From: Chlamydiota bacterium
Lineage (GTDB): Bacteria > Chlamydiota > Chlamydiia > Chlamydiales > Rhabdochlamydiaceae
DNA length: 34,574 nucleotides
Reading direction: 5' to 3'
NCBI GenBank assembly: GCA_013287215.1
Contig: JABDEH010000007.1
Location: forward strand, 1 to 34,574
The notes beneath the pieces were generated by a model, which had not been told where the DNA came from, did not search any database, and worked only from the letters and a program-made list of their open reading frames with translations. Numbering within the stretch: the stretch's first letter is position 1; every line of letters starts with the position of its first letter. Below, one piece after another: positions 8,092 to 15,169 of this stretch. The translations under genes were made by a program, and so were the position numbers.

Positions 8092-8600
8092 GCTATAAAC
8101 TTTTTATTCCCTTGCGCTCCTACGCCGCGCTACCCGCTGTCGGCAAAGAGGCCGTCCTTTATATCTCTACCGTCATCCGGGAAGATTCCCACCGCCTGTT
8201 TGGCTTTCTGACCGTTTATGAACGGGACCTCTTTGAAAAACTGATCGAAATTTCCGGCATCGGCCCAAAAACCGGACTTGCCATCCTGGGCCACATGGAA
8301 ATTTCCGACCTTCAGATGGCCGTCTCCTGCGGCAATGCCGCCCTTCTCTCTAAAGTGCCCGGAATTGGAAAAAAAACCGCCGAGCGTCTCCTCATTGATC
8401 TGCGCGATCAATTTAAAAATATTCCTTCACCCCTCCCCGCTAGTACACTCGGCGGAACGGCGGCGGATGCATTAAATGCTTTGATCAATCTCGGCTACCA
8501 TCCGGTGCGCGCTCAAAAAGCCATCCAAACTGTGATGAAAGAAGTTGGGGACACTCCCAATCTCTCAAAATTAATTACCAGCGCCCTAAGGTTAGTTTGA
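8019..8600 (+). CDS. ruvA: Holliday junction DNA helicase subunit RuvA
   Basis: RuvA tetramers bind four-way junctions and load RuvB for branch migration. The 193-residue protein begins MFEYIKGLLTF followed by the N-terminal OB fold (VIDVGGLGYKLFIP). Two helix-hairpin-helix motifs follow, at ISGIGPKTGLAIL and VPGIGKKTAERLLIDL. A C-terminal RuvB-contact domain (DALNALINLGY, with KLITSALRLV at the end) completes it. Length is normal. The start is fixed by homology and lies inside ruvC by 73 bases, so the two are co-transcribed. No ruvB is present in this window. Confidence 0.95.
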   Translation: MFEYIKGLLTFSSPHYAVIDVGGLGYKLFIPLRSYAALPAVGKEAVLYISTVIREDSHRLFGFLTVYERDLFEKLIEISGIGPKTGLAILGHMEISDLQMAVSCGNAALLSKVPGIGKKTAERLLIDLRDQFKNIPSPLPASTLGGTAADALNALINLGYHPVRAQKAIQTVMKEVGDTPNLSKLITSALRLV

Positions 8601-8720
8601 TGAACATCTAGGATCGCACTGTTTATCAAGGACTTGTAAAATCTCAGCAAACTCGGATAGAAATGCCCATTCTCCCAATAATTTAAAAAAAATATTTTGA
8701 TCTGATTCTTCACAGACTTT

Positions 8721-8729
8721 TGGTATACT
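8721..8729 (+). promoter_or_regulatory. Extended -10 promoter element very close to mnmE start
   Basis: TGGTATACT (TG-N plus TATACT at 8724-8729) lies only 9 bases before the mnmE ATG at 8739. A start about seven bases downstream would leave a leader of 2-3 bases, and there is no ribosome-binding site between it and the ATG. No good -35 hexamer sits at 16-18 bases, as is common for extended -10 promoters. Confidence 0.4.
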
Positions 8730-8738
8730 CCCGTCCCT

Positions 8739-10100
8739 ATGGAATACATCCACCGCCCCTATCAGGCCGGCGACACGGTCGCCGCCGTCGCCACACCTCC
8801 CGGAGAGGGAGGGATTGCCGTCATCCGCATTTCAGGAAATGAGGCGCTGATCGTCGCGGGAAAAATTTTTTCCGGCCCTGTGAGAGAGTATGCCTCTCAC
8901 ACGGTCCACTTCGGAAAAATTTTGAATGCTCAGAGGGAAGCCGTCGATGAAGTGCTTTTAGTCCCGATGCTCGGCAGCCGCTCCTACACCGGAGAAGATA
9001 CCGTAGAAATTCATTGCCACGGCGGAAGCCTGATCACAAAAAAAGTGTTGCATACAGTTCTTGCTGCAGGCGCCCGTGCCGCATATCCCGGAGAATTCAC
9101 CTTCAAAGCCTACATGAATGGAAAGATCGATCTTGCGCAGGCCGAAGCCGTGCAAACGCTCATCGGCGCGCAAAACGAACTCGCGCTTCATGCGGCTGAA
9201 AATCAGCTGCAAGGCGCCCTCTCCAAAAAAATTGCCTACTTCCAAGAGCGGCTCTTTGACACAGCCGCAATCCTCGAAGCCTGGGTCGATTTCCCCGAAG
9301 AGGGATTAGAATTTGCCAGTCTCGAGGAAATCGTGACCGCTCTGGAAACTATCTTGGATGAGATGACGGCTTTGAGCAACACGTTTGATAATGGAAAGAT
9401 GATCCATGAGGGACTTTCTTTATGCCTCGTCGGATCGCCGAATGTCGGAAAATCTTCGCTGATGAATGCGCTGCTCGGCAAAGAGCGGGCGATTGTCACC
9501 CCGATCGCCGGCACCACACGCGATCTTCTCGAAGAAAATTTACGTCTTGGCAACCTCCATTTCCGTTTAGCCGATACCGCCGGCATCCGTGAAACCGAAG
9601 AGGTCATTGAGCAAGAGGGAATCCGCCGCTCGAAAAAAGCGATGCAGGAGGCCGACCTCGTTCTGCTTGTCCTCGACGCCACGAAAGGAATTGAAGACCC
9701 TTCTCTCTTAGAAACTGCGCCGGAAAAAACAATCACCGTGTGGAATAAGATCGATTTGCCTCATGACACTCTTCCCACGTTCGCGCATACGGTTTCCGTC
9801 TCGGCAAAAGAAAGAATCGGACTGGAAGATCTCCACCGCATGATCGAAGCGGTAATCTGGAAAAAAGGGCCGCCCTCCAAACAAGAAGTGGTGATCACCA
9901 ACCTGCGCCACCGCCAGGCGTTGACCCAAGCGATTGCCTCCCTCTCCACGCTGATCGAAGGATTGAAAACGGGGGTGTCGCCCGAATTTTTATCTTCCGA
10001 TATGCGCAAAACCTTGGTAGAATTAGGAACCATCATCGGGAAGAATATTACAGAAGATATCCTTTCGGCGATTTTCTCAAAATTTTGCATCGGTAAATAG
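8739..10100 (+). CDS. mnmE: tRNA uridine-5-carboxymethylaminomethyl modification GTPase MnmE
   Basis: MnmE with MnmG modifies the wobble uridine (U34) of several tRNAs. The 453-residue protein has the N-terminal folate-binding domain (DTVAAVATPPGEGGIAVIRISG; YPGEFTFKAYMNGKIDLAQAEA), then a helical domain with a G domain inserted. G-domain motifs are GSPNVGKSS (G1), GTTRD (G2), DTAGIRETEE (G3, followed by the regulatory glutamates) and NKIDLP (G4). The protein ends with the essential FCIGK motif. All functional residues look intact and the length is normal. The stop overlaps the nth GTG by one base. Adjacent mnmE and nth is an arrangement I recall from Chlamydia (CT698/CT697). Confidence 0.97.
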   Translation: MEYIHRPYQAGDTVAAVATPPGEGGIAVIRISGNEALIVAGKIFSGPVREYASHTVHFGKILNAQREAVDEVLLVPMLGSRSYTGEDTVEIHCHGGSLITKKVLHTVLAAGARAAYPGEFTFKAYMNGKIDLAQAEAVQTLIGAQNELALHAAENQLQGALSKKIAYFQERLFDTAAILEAWVDFPEEGLEFASLEEIVTALETILDEMTALSNTFDNGKMIHEGLSLCLVGSPNVGKSSLMNALLGKERAIVTPIAGTTRDLLEENLRLGNLHFRLADTAGIRETEEVIEQEGIRRSKKAMQEADLVLLVLDATKGIEDPSLLETAPEKTITVWNKIDLPHDTLPTFAHTVSVSAKERIGLEDLHRMIEAVIWKKGPPSKQEVVITNLRHRQALTQAIASLSTLIEGLKTGVSPEFLSSDMRKTLVELGTIIGKNITEDILSAIFSKFCIGK

Positions 10101-10729
10101 TGAATCGCAAAGAAAGAGCACTTTTCATCAGAAAAAAACTGCAGGAACTTTTTCCTGAGCCAGAAATTCCGCTCAAGCACTGCGATCCCTACACGCTGCT
10201 CATCGCCGTGCTTCTCTCAGCCCGGTGCACCGACGCGCGCGTCAACCTCATCACGCCGCACCTTTTTGCCAAAGCCTCTACGCCTCAAGAAATGATCCGA
10301 CTCTCCATTCCAGAAATTGCTGCCATCATTCGCCCGTGCGGCCTGTCCCCCGCAAAAGCCAAAGGGATCTGGAACCTGTCGCAGCAACTCATCGAAAAAC
10401 ACCGCGGAAAGGTCCCGAAAAGTTTTCAAGCTCTGGAAGCGCTGCCGCAGGTGGGCCACAAAACTGCCTCGGTCGTCATGTGCCAAGCGTTCAACCACCC
10501 TGCCTTCCCTATTGACACCCACCTCCACCGCTGCGCCAAACGGTGGGGGCTCTCGAGCGGCCGCAATGTCGTCCAAACGGAAAAAGACCTCAAGAGACTT
10601 TTCCCGAGGTCCTCATGGAACAAACTCCATCTTCAGATCATCCATTTCGCGCGAAAGTATTGTCCGGCCAAGGGGCACAAAGTGGAGCAGTGCCCGATTT
10701 GCTCTATTGTAACTTTTTCTCAAAAATAA
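10100..10729 (+). CDS. nth: Endonuclease III (DNA glycosylase/AP lyase)
   Basis: The gene starts with GTG overlapping the mnmE TAG by one base (TAGTG), so it is translationally coupled. The 209-residue protein has the helix-hairpin-helix LEALPQVGHKTASVVM with the catalytic lysine, and the catalytic aspartate in FPIDTHLHR. Nth excises oxidised pyrimidines and nicks the resulting abasic site. The iron-sulphur loop is unusual. The family pattern is C-x6-C-x2-C-x5-C, but here the C-terminus reads C-x9-C-x2-C followed by SIVTFSQK, with no fourth cysteine. The cluster may be absent or differently liganded. This is the last gene of the conserved block before the island. Confidence 0.94.
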   Translation: MNRKERALFIRKKLQELFPEPEIPLKHCDPYTLLIAVLLSARCTDARVNLITPHLFAKASTPQEMIRLSIPEIAAIIRPCGLSPAKAKGIWNLSQQLIEKHRGKVPKSFQALEALPQVGHKTASVVMCQAFNHPAFPIDTHLHRCAKRWGLSSGRNVVQTEKDLKRLFPRSSWNKLHLQIIHFARKYCPAKGHKVEQCPICSIVTFSQK

Positions 10730-10746
10730 TTTTGGTGACATCTACT

Positions 10747-12141
10747 ATGCTAGCAGTATCTTCTGGTTTTACAAAGCAAAAGAGTCCCAGGATTGTCGTC
10801 GTTGGTGCGGGCCTTGCGGGACTGACAGCGGCCTATCGGCTGCACCAAAAGGACATCGATGTCCAGGTCTATGAGGCAAGAGGCCGGGTTGGAGGACGCA
10901 TCCTTACCGCAATCTTGGGAGGGAATGCCGTCGAACTGGGAGGTTCAAATATTAACGATGGCGCAGAGGCCGTAAATATCCGCCGCCTGATCGAAGAGTG
11001 CCGCCTTGAACTAACTGAGGGAAGGGTAACTCTTGGGCTCGATTATTTTAATGGAGAGAAACTCATTTCTGAACGTCACTTGCATGAAGGAGAATTTGAT
11101 CCAGAAATTTTCAGAGTGCAGTTAGCGGATGCAGTTAAAAAATCCCGAAATATGCGCGAGGTATTAGGTGCGATCCTGGAGGAGAGCGACCCTCTGTATA
11201 AAAGTTTATCGGTGCGCTTAGCGGCCTACGAGGGAGACTCCCCAGAAAAGCTATCTACGATAAATGCAGAAACGTTGAACCAAATGCTCCTGGGGGGACT
11301 TTCCTTTGCCCACAAAAAGTCCGGCATGGAAGGAAATTATGCGAACTTTGCAAGGATCCGAGGCGGAAATGCACTATTACTCGAAAGGCTAGCCGGTTCT
11401 TTGGGAAATCGGGTTCATCTCAATATGCCTCTTAAATCGGTTTCCAAATCTATTGATGGTTCCTATAACCTAGCTTTCCGAGATGGAGAGAGGGTTAAAG
11501 CCGATATTCTCCTTCTTGCGATTCCCTGTTCTGTCTATGCGGACATTCACTTTGAAGAAGATCTTATCCCCGAGCTAAGGCTGGAGACGATTCAAAGCGT
11601 GCACTACGGCGTCAATTCAAAAATCTTGATTCCTTTCCCTAGAACCTCTTCAAAGAGAATATCCATTGTCAATGACCGCACTGTCTGCTTTTTTGACGTG
11701 TCCCTAGATGCTTTAATTCTCTATTACACAGGGGACGCGGCACGATTTTCTGCGGAGACAATCGTAGAAAACTATTGGCGGGATCGCCAAATGTTAGAAA
11801 AGGAATTTGGAGAAGAGTGCCCGCCATTCATTGCTCCTAAAGTTGCGTTGGACGAATCCTTTGTTGCGTACGATGGTCCTGTTGGGTACAGCTGGCCGAA
11901 TGATACTTATGCCAAGGGATCGTACGCCTATATCAGTCCGGGGCAGGAAGTTTCCTTGACAGCGACTGTGCAGGATCATGGAGAAACAGTGAAAACCCTG
12001 TTTGCTCCCATTGATCAGACGCTCTATTTTGCAGGGGAACATGCATCCGTTTTAAAAGATGTGTCGGGAACGTTGGAGGCAGCTTGCGAGTCGGGAGAGC
12101 GCGCTGCGCGTATGATCAAAAAATCGTTGAAGGGATTATAA
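10747..12141 (+). CDS. FAD-dependent flavin monoamine oxidase family protein
   Basis: The frame is open further upstream inside nth, but the FAD-binding region starts right after an ATG at 10747 (464 residues). An in-frame GTG at 10735 is an alternative. The N-terminal Rossmann motif IVVVGAGLAGLTAAYRL, followed by an acidic residue in VQVYEARGRVGGRI, is the amine-oxidase FAD signature. The C-terminal LYFAGEHASV with GTLEAACESGERAA closes the FAD site, and SWPNDTYAKGSYAYISPG matches the conserved substrate-side loop. Such enzymes oxidise amines or amino acids, releasing H2O2 and ammonia. No membrane helix is apparent. It lies 17 bases after nth and is the first gene of the accessory block. Its substrate is unknown; the NspC-type decarboxylase at 17285 makes a polyamine-like substrate worth considering. 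Confidence 0.8.
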   Translation: MLAVSSGFTKQKSPRIVVVGAGLAGLTAAYRLHQKDIDVQVYEARGRVGGRILTAILGGNAVELGGSNINDGAEAVNIRRLIEECRLELTEGRVTLGLDYFNGEKLISERHLHEGEFDPEIFRVQLADAVKKSRNMREVLGAILEESDPLYKSLSVRLAAYEGDSPEKLSTINAETLNQMLLGGLSFAHKKSGMEGNYANFARIRGGNALLLERLAGSLGNRVHLNMPLKSVSKSIDGSYNLAFRDGERVKADILLLAIPCSVYADIHFEEDLIPELRLETIQSVHYGVNSKILIPFPRTSSKRISIVNDRTVCFFDVSLDALILYYTGDAARFSAETIVENYWRDRQMLEKEFGEECPPFIAPKVALDESFVAYDGPVGYSWPNDTYAKGSYAYISPGQEVSLTATVQDHGETVKTLFAPIDQTLYFAGEHASVLKDVSGTLEAACESGERAARMIKKSLKGL

Positions 12142-12451
12142 TCACAGGAATGAATCATGTCACATGGCCTGTGAAGGATGTGGAAACTTCTTTCAGGTTT
12201 AAACAAGACATCTTCACTGTATAGTAATTTAAAATTTATTTTTTAATGATCAGTGTCTGCCTCGCCCCTTGAACGGTGCGCTCGCCGCAATCCTGCCCCT
12301 TCAGGGGCGGGTTAGGCGGGCTGTCTTATGGCAAGAATCCTTAAACCGTCGGAGAATCTCGTCCCTTGAGGGACGAGTTCTTCAATTACTTGCAAAAAAC
12401 TTGAAGCAAACCTATAATTGCCCTGTTTTTTGACAAAACAAATGAGGGTAT
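12142..12451. other. Gap with two GC-rich hairpins (12292-12311, 12358-12377)
   Basis: No gene is visible in these 310 bases. The first hairpin pairs CCTGCCCC with GGGGCGGG around TTCA (one G-T pair). The second pairs CTCGTCCC perfectly with GGGACGAG around TTGA. Both have the same architecture (8-bp stem, TTNA loop), which suggests a small interspersed palindrome family rather than two unrelated terminators. The second lies just before the promoter at 12390 and could also stop amine-oxidase transcripts, though no long T-run follows. Confidence 0.5.
12390..12418 (+). promoter_or_regulatory. Strong sigma70-type promoter for the carrier operon
   Basis: TTGCAA (12390-12395) and a perfect TATAAT (12413-12418) are separated by exactly 17 bases. 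Transcription would start near 12425, giving a leader of about 27 bases with an AGGG ribosome site at 12444-12447 before the ATG at 12452. Confidence 0.7.
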
Positions 12452-13330
12452 ATGTCATTCAAAATCGATAATCAATATTTAGACGCAAGCTTAACAGGAG
12501 CCGCGCGAGGGATAACGGGACTCCCTCTAGAACACCCCTTTGATTGCGTGAAGACAAACTGGCAAGCAGCTCCTCATTTACCGAGTGCCAGCAAGGTGGC
12601 TCAGCAAATTTACGCAGACAAGGGTATACGAGGTTTTTACGCAGGCGCTCTCCCCAATGGAACTAGAATGGTGATTAAGCAATCTTATCGATTCCCGATG
12701 ATGGTATCTTTCCCAGAATTTTACTCAACACGCCTTCCAGAAGGCGTTAAAAAAAATTTACCTCACGCTGAGGACGCTCTCACGGGTGTTACCATTGCAA
12801 GCTTAGAAAGTGGCGTAATTACACCCCTCGAAAGACTAAAAGTTATGATTATGACTTCTGACAAAGCAAACAGGAGTGTTTTAAAGTTTTTTTCAGAAAA
12901 CAAATCTCATGTGTTTCAAGAACTGTTTCGAGGGTTTAAAGCCTGTTTTCTCCGACAAGTCGTCACTTGGTCCACCTTTTCAGTGGCTGATGCATTTTTT
13001 AAAAAGAAAGCACGAGAACTTACGAATAAAAAAGAAAAAGAGGCACTGGACTTTCCTTCTTTGATGGGCGTCAGCCTTCTTGTCGGGGCTGTAAATACTG
13101 CGGCAGTAATGCCTTTTGATTTTGTCAAAACGCAGCTGCAAAAACAGAATCCCCTACAGCAGGGAGTAACTTCAACGATGCGCCATTTCATAAAAGAGCG
13201 AGGTCTTTCAGCCCTTTACACAGGATGGCGAGTAAAAATGGTCCATTACATGCTCCATTCAGCCTATACGGTTACTTTATTAGATAAATTAAAAGTGAAA
13301 TGGAAATCCGATAAAAATGAAGGTTCATGA
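12452..13330 (+). CDS. Mitochondrial carrier family (SLC25-like) protein, paralogue 1
   Basis: This 292-residue protein has the tripartite plan of eukaryotic mitochondrial carriers. Three repeats of about 96 residues each carry the P-x-[D/E]-x-x-[K/R] signature: PFDCVK (29-34), PLERLK (125-130) and PFDFVK (221-226). GFYAGALPNGTRM and ALYTGWRVKMVHY match the second half of carrier repeats (aromatic-G-x-x-x-x-x-R). Such carriers have six membrane helices and exchange nucleotides, cofactors or metabolites. They are essentially restricted to eukaryotes, with Legionella LncP as the known bacterial exception, injected to host mitochondria. No signal peptide is visible. The gene follows a strong promoter and overlaps carrier 2 by 4 bases (ATGA, 13327). 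The family call is strong; substrate and membrane (host mitochondrion, inclusion or bacterial) are unknown. Confidence 0.85.
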   Translation: MSFKIDNQYLDASLTGAARGITGLPLEHPFDCVKTNWQAAPHLPSASKVAQQIYADKGIRGFYAGALPNGTRMVIKQSYRFPMMVSFPEFYSTRLPEGVKKNLPHAEDALTGVTIASLESGVITPLERLKVMIMTSDKANRSVLKFFSENKSHVFQELFRGFKACFLRQVVTWSTFSVADAFFKKKARELTNKKEKEALDFPSLMGVSLLVGAVNTAAVMPFDFVKTQLQKQNPLQQGVTSTMRHFIKERGLSALYTGWRVKMVHYMLHSAYTVTLLDKLKVKWKSDKNEGS

Positions 13331-14178
13331 CCTCTAATAACCCAGCTCTTTACGTTACAGCGTTAGCAGGGAGCTCGGCCCATTTGATTGAAACCGCCAC
13401 CTTAGGACACCTGTTGGATCGACTCACCGTTGAGCAGCAGGCTTTTTCTTCAGCTCATTCCCTTGGAGGGAGCCTCAGATCGGTAAGCCAAAAAGGAGGC
13501 TTTTACAAAGGATTTAGATGGAATGTTTTGCTAAGTGCAACAAAAGGGGCTGGGGGATGGAGCATTCATAATTTTTGCAATCGGAATATGAACGCCCTTT
13601 TCCCTCAAAAAAAACCTGCAGATCCCCCTTTCCGATTTACGGCTCTTGTGGCATGCTCTACAGCTTTTGCAGAAACAACCCTTTTCCTTTGCCCTCTGGA
13701 GAGATTAAAAGTTCTTGAAATGACCAATGGCTCTCCCCAAAAAATTGAGGCAATCAAGATGATATGGGCAAAAGGGACAAGGTTCGTTTATCGTGGATGG
13801 ACTTTAATGGTTTTTCACAAAAGTTGGAATTGGATGAACTATTTGGGGATCTACCAACAACTGCGTCGCCAGATTTTAAATTTCAATGACCACCAACCTC
13901 TCACTACCTATCAGAAAATCGCCTTGGGTGGGGGTACGGGCAGCCTTGTCGCATGTTGCAATACCCCTATGGACCTCCTTAAAACGCAAGTTCAAAAACA
14001 GGGCACTGGTGAATTTGAAAATATCGGCTCGATCGCACTTTCTTTTTTTAAAAAACTCGGTTGGCGAGGGATGTTCCGAGGCTTGCAGCTAAAAGTGATC
14101 CGCACAACGTGGGCAACTGCCATAACAACTTTGGTTTTAGATCGGTTCAATGCCCTTCCGCAAAACATGAAAATCTAA
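13327..14178 (+). CDS. Mitochondrial carrier family-like protein, paralogue 2 (degenerate first repeat)
   Basis: This 283-residue carrier-like protein is coupled to paralogue 1 by an ATGA overlap. Repeats two and three keep the signature, PLERLK (123-128) and PMDLLK (214-219, followed by TQVQKQ). In repeat one the equivalent is LLDRLT (29-34): the proline and the basic residue are lost and only the aspartate remains. It is clearly a closer relative of the carrier at 22447. Both share TLGH-x-LDR, FYKGFRWN, the IRT-(T/S)-WA-(T/S)-A segment and a NMK-containing C-terminus. The altered first motif would break one of the matrix-gate salt bridges used by canonical carriers. Its 3' end overlaps the convergent dioxygenase gene by 42 bases. 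It may be a diverged transporter or a non-transporting partner. Confidence 0.75.
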   Translation: MTSNNPALYVTALAGSSAHLIETATLGHLLDRLTVEQQAFSSAHSLGGSLRSVSQKGGFYKGFRWNVLLSATKGAGGWSIHNFCNRNMNALFPQKKPADPPFRFTALVACSTAFAETTLFLCPLERLKVLEMTNGSPQKIEAIKMIWAKGTRFVYRGWTLMVFHKSWNWMNYLGIYQQLRRQILNFNDHQPLTTYQKIALGGGTGSLVACCNTPMDLLKTQVQKQGTGEFENIGSIALSFFKKLGWRGMFRGLQLKVIRTTWATAITTLVLDRFNALPQNMKI

Positions 14179-15159
14179 GACTCTTTTTAAGTGCGGGGGA
14201 ATATAAATCCCTGCTTGGATAGATTTAGCACTTAGAGAAGGATCGGATACGGGGCCGTAAGTTTCATACTTTGCAGTTGGAGAAGTCGCAGGAATATCGG
14301 ACTTATAGTAAAGATCTCCTTGTGGGTTAATGAACTCTTCAGATTCAGTATCGTCATGAATCCATAAACGTCGAAGATGGCGCTCTCCCACAAAAGCTGT
14401 CCGGGCATGCAGGCTCCGCAAATTGTCAATCACCAAGATCTCTCCCTCTTTCAAATGCTTCAGAGTCATATATTCGCTATTTGAAATATAACGTTCGTTA
14501 AAACGAGCTAACTGCACACCCATTTTTTTCGGAAAATACATGTCAGAATCATAGCTGAAACGGAGTGCATAGAACCCACTTGGAAGTGTCTTGAAAATGG
14601 GCACATCCAGCACGAGGTGATCCCCTCTCATAATAGAAATCGGAGAAAAAACGGAGGATAAGAGCTCCGGTTCTTTTTCGATCATTGAATGCAAAATCAT
14701 TTCTCCATCTACGAGAATATTAGTCCCGCCTCCATCCGAAGCGGGCTGAATGCATTGCAGCAAAATGAATTTAGGTGGACCAACGCGAAAATATTTCCCC
14801 TCTTTGGAACGGATCATCCCATTCAGATACGTTCCATCTGTATGAGGAAGAAATTCCCCATTGGAAGCTACTTGGGTCTTCTTATTTTGGCAAGACTCAT
14901 CAATAATATCGGTAATCCCTGTTTGATGATTTCTTAGGTGTTTTTGCGCGGTTCCAAAGAGGCTTGCAACTTGTCCTAAAGTACCAATTTTTGAATTAGG
15001 TCCCTGAAGAAGAGCATAACCTTTTGATCTCAAAGAAGTTTCTACACAATTCCATCGTTTAGACAACTGCGAAACAGTCTCAAATGAGATAGCATGGCTG
15101 AAGAAGCGAACAGGGTTGAAATTGCGAAAAGAAGGTAAAAAAGATGGTATCTTTATCAT
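14137..15159 (-). CDS. TauD/TfdA-type Fe(II)/2-oxoglutarate dioxygenase
   Basis: This 340-residue protein has the non-haem iron facial triad: H106 and D108 in EFLPHTDGTYL and H251 in SLHARTAF. R264 in RRLWI is the likely 2-oxoglutarate carboxylate contact. VASLFGTAQKH in the N-terminal third and the DNLRSLHART segment are typical of the TauD/gamma-butyrobetaine-hydroxylase-like superfamily. Members hydroxylate or desaturate amino acids, amines or sulfonates in primary or specialised metabolism. It has an AGGAG ribosome site and starts 10 bases after the transketolase stop, so the two form a minus-strand operon. The last 14 codons overlap carrier 2 in convergent orientation. The substrate is not predictable from sequence alone. 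Confidence 0.78.
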   Translation of the reverse strand: MIKIPSFLPSFRNFNPVRFFSHAISFETVSQLSKRWNCVETSLRSKGYALLQGPNSKIGTLGQVASLFGTAQKHLRNHQTGITDIIDESCQNKKTQVASNGEFLPHTDGTYLNGMIRSKEGKYFRVGPPKFILLQCIQPASDGGGTNILVDGEMILHSMIEKEPELLSSVFSPISIMRGDHLVLDVPIFKTLPSGFYALRFSYDSDMYFPKKMGVQLARFNERYISNSEYMTLKHLKEGEILVIDNLRSLHARTAFVGERHLRRLWIHDDTESEEFINPQGDLYYKSDIPATSPTAKYETYGPVSDPSLSAKSIQAGIYIPPHLKRVLDFHVLRKGIEPI

Positions 15160-15169
15160 ATTTCTCCTA

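Noticed and set aside
10543-10746. 68-residue N-terminal extension of the flavin amine oxidase
   Set aside because: It is read in another frame through the conserved nth gene; the FAD motif follows the ATG at 10747.
12452-13330. Reading carrier 1 as an ordinary bacterial transporter
   Set aside because: Three evenly spaced P-x-[D/E]-x-x-[K/R] motifs with the matching second-helix segments are specific to the mitochondrial carrier family.
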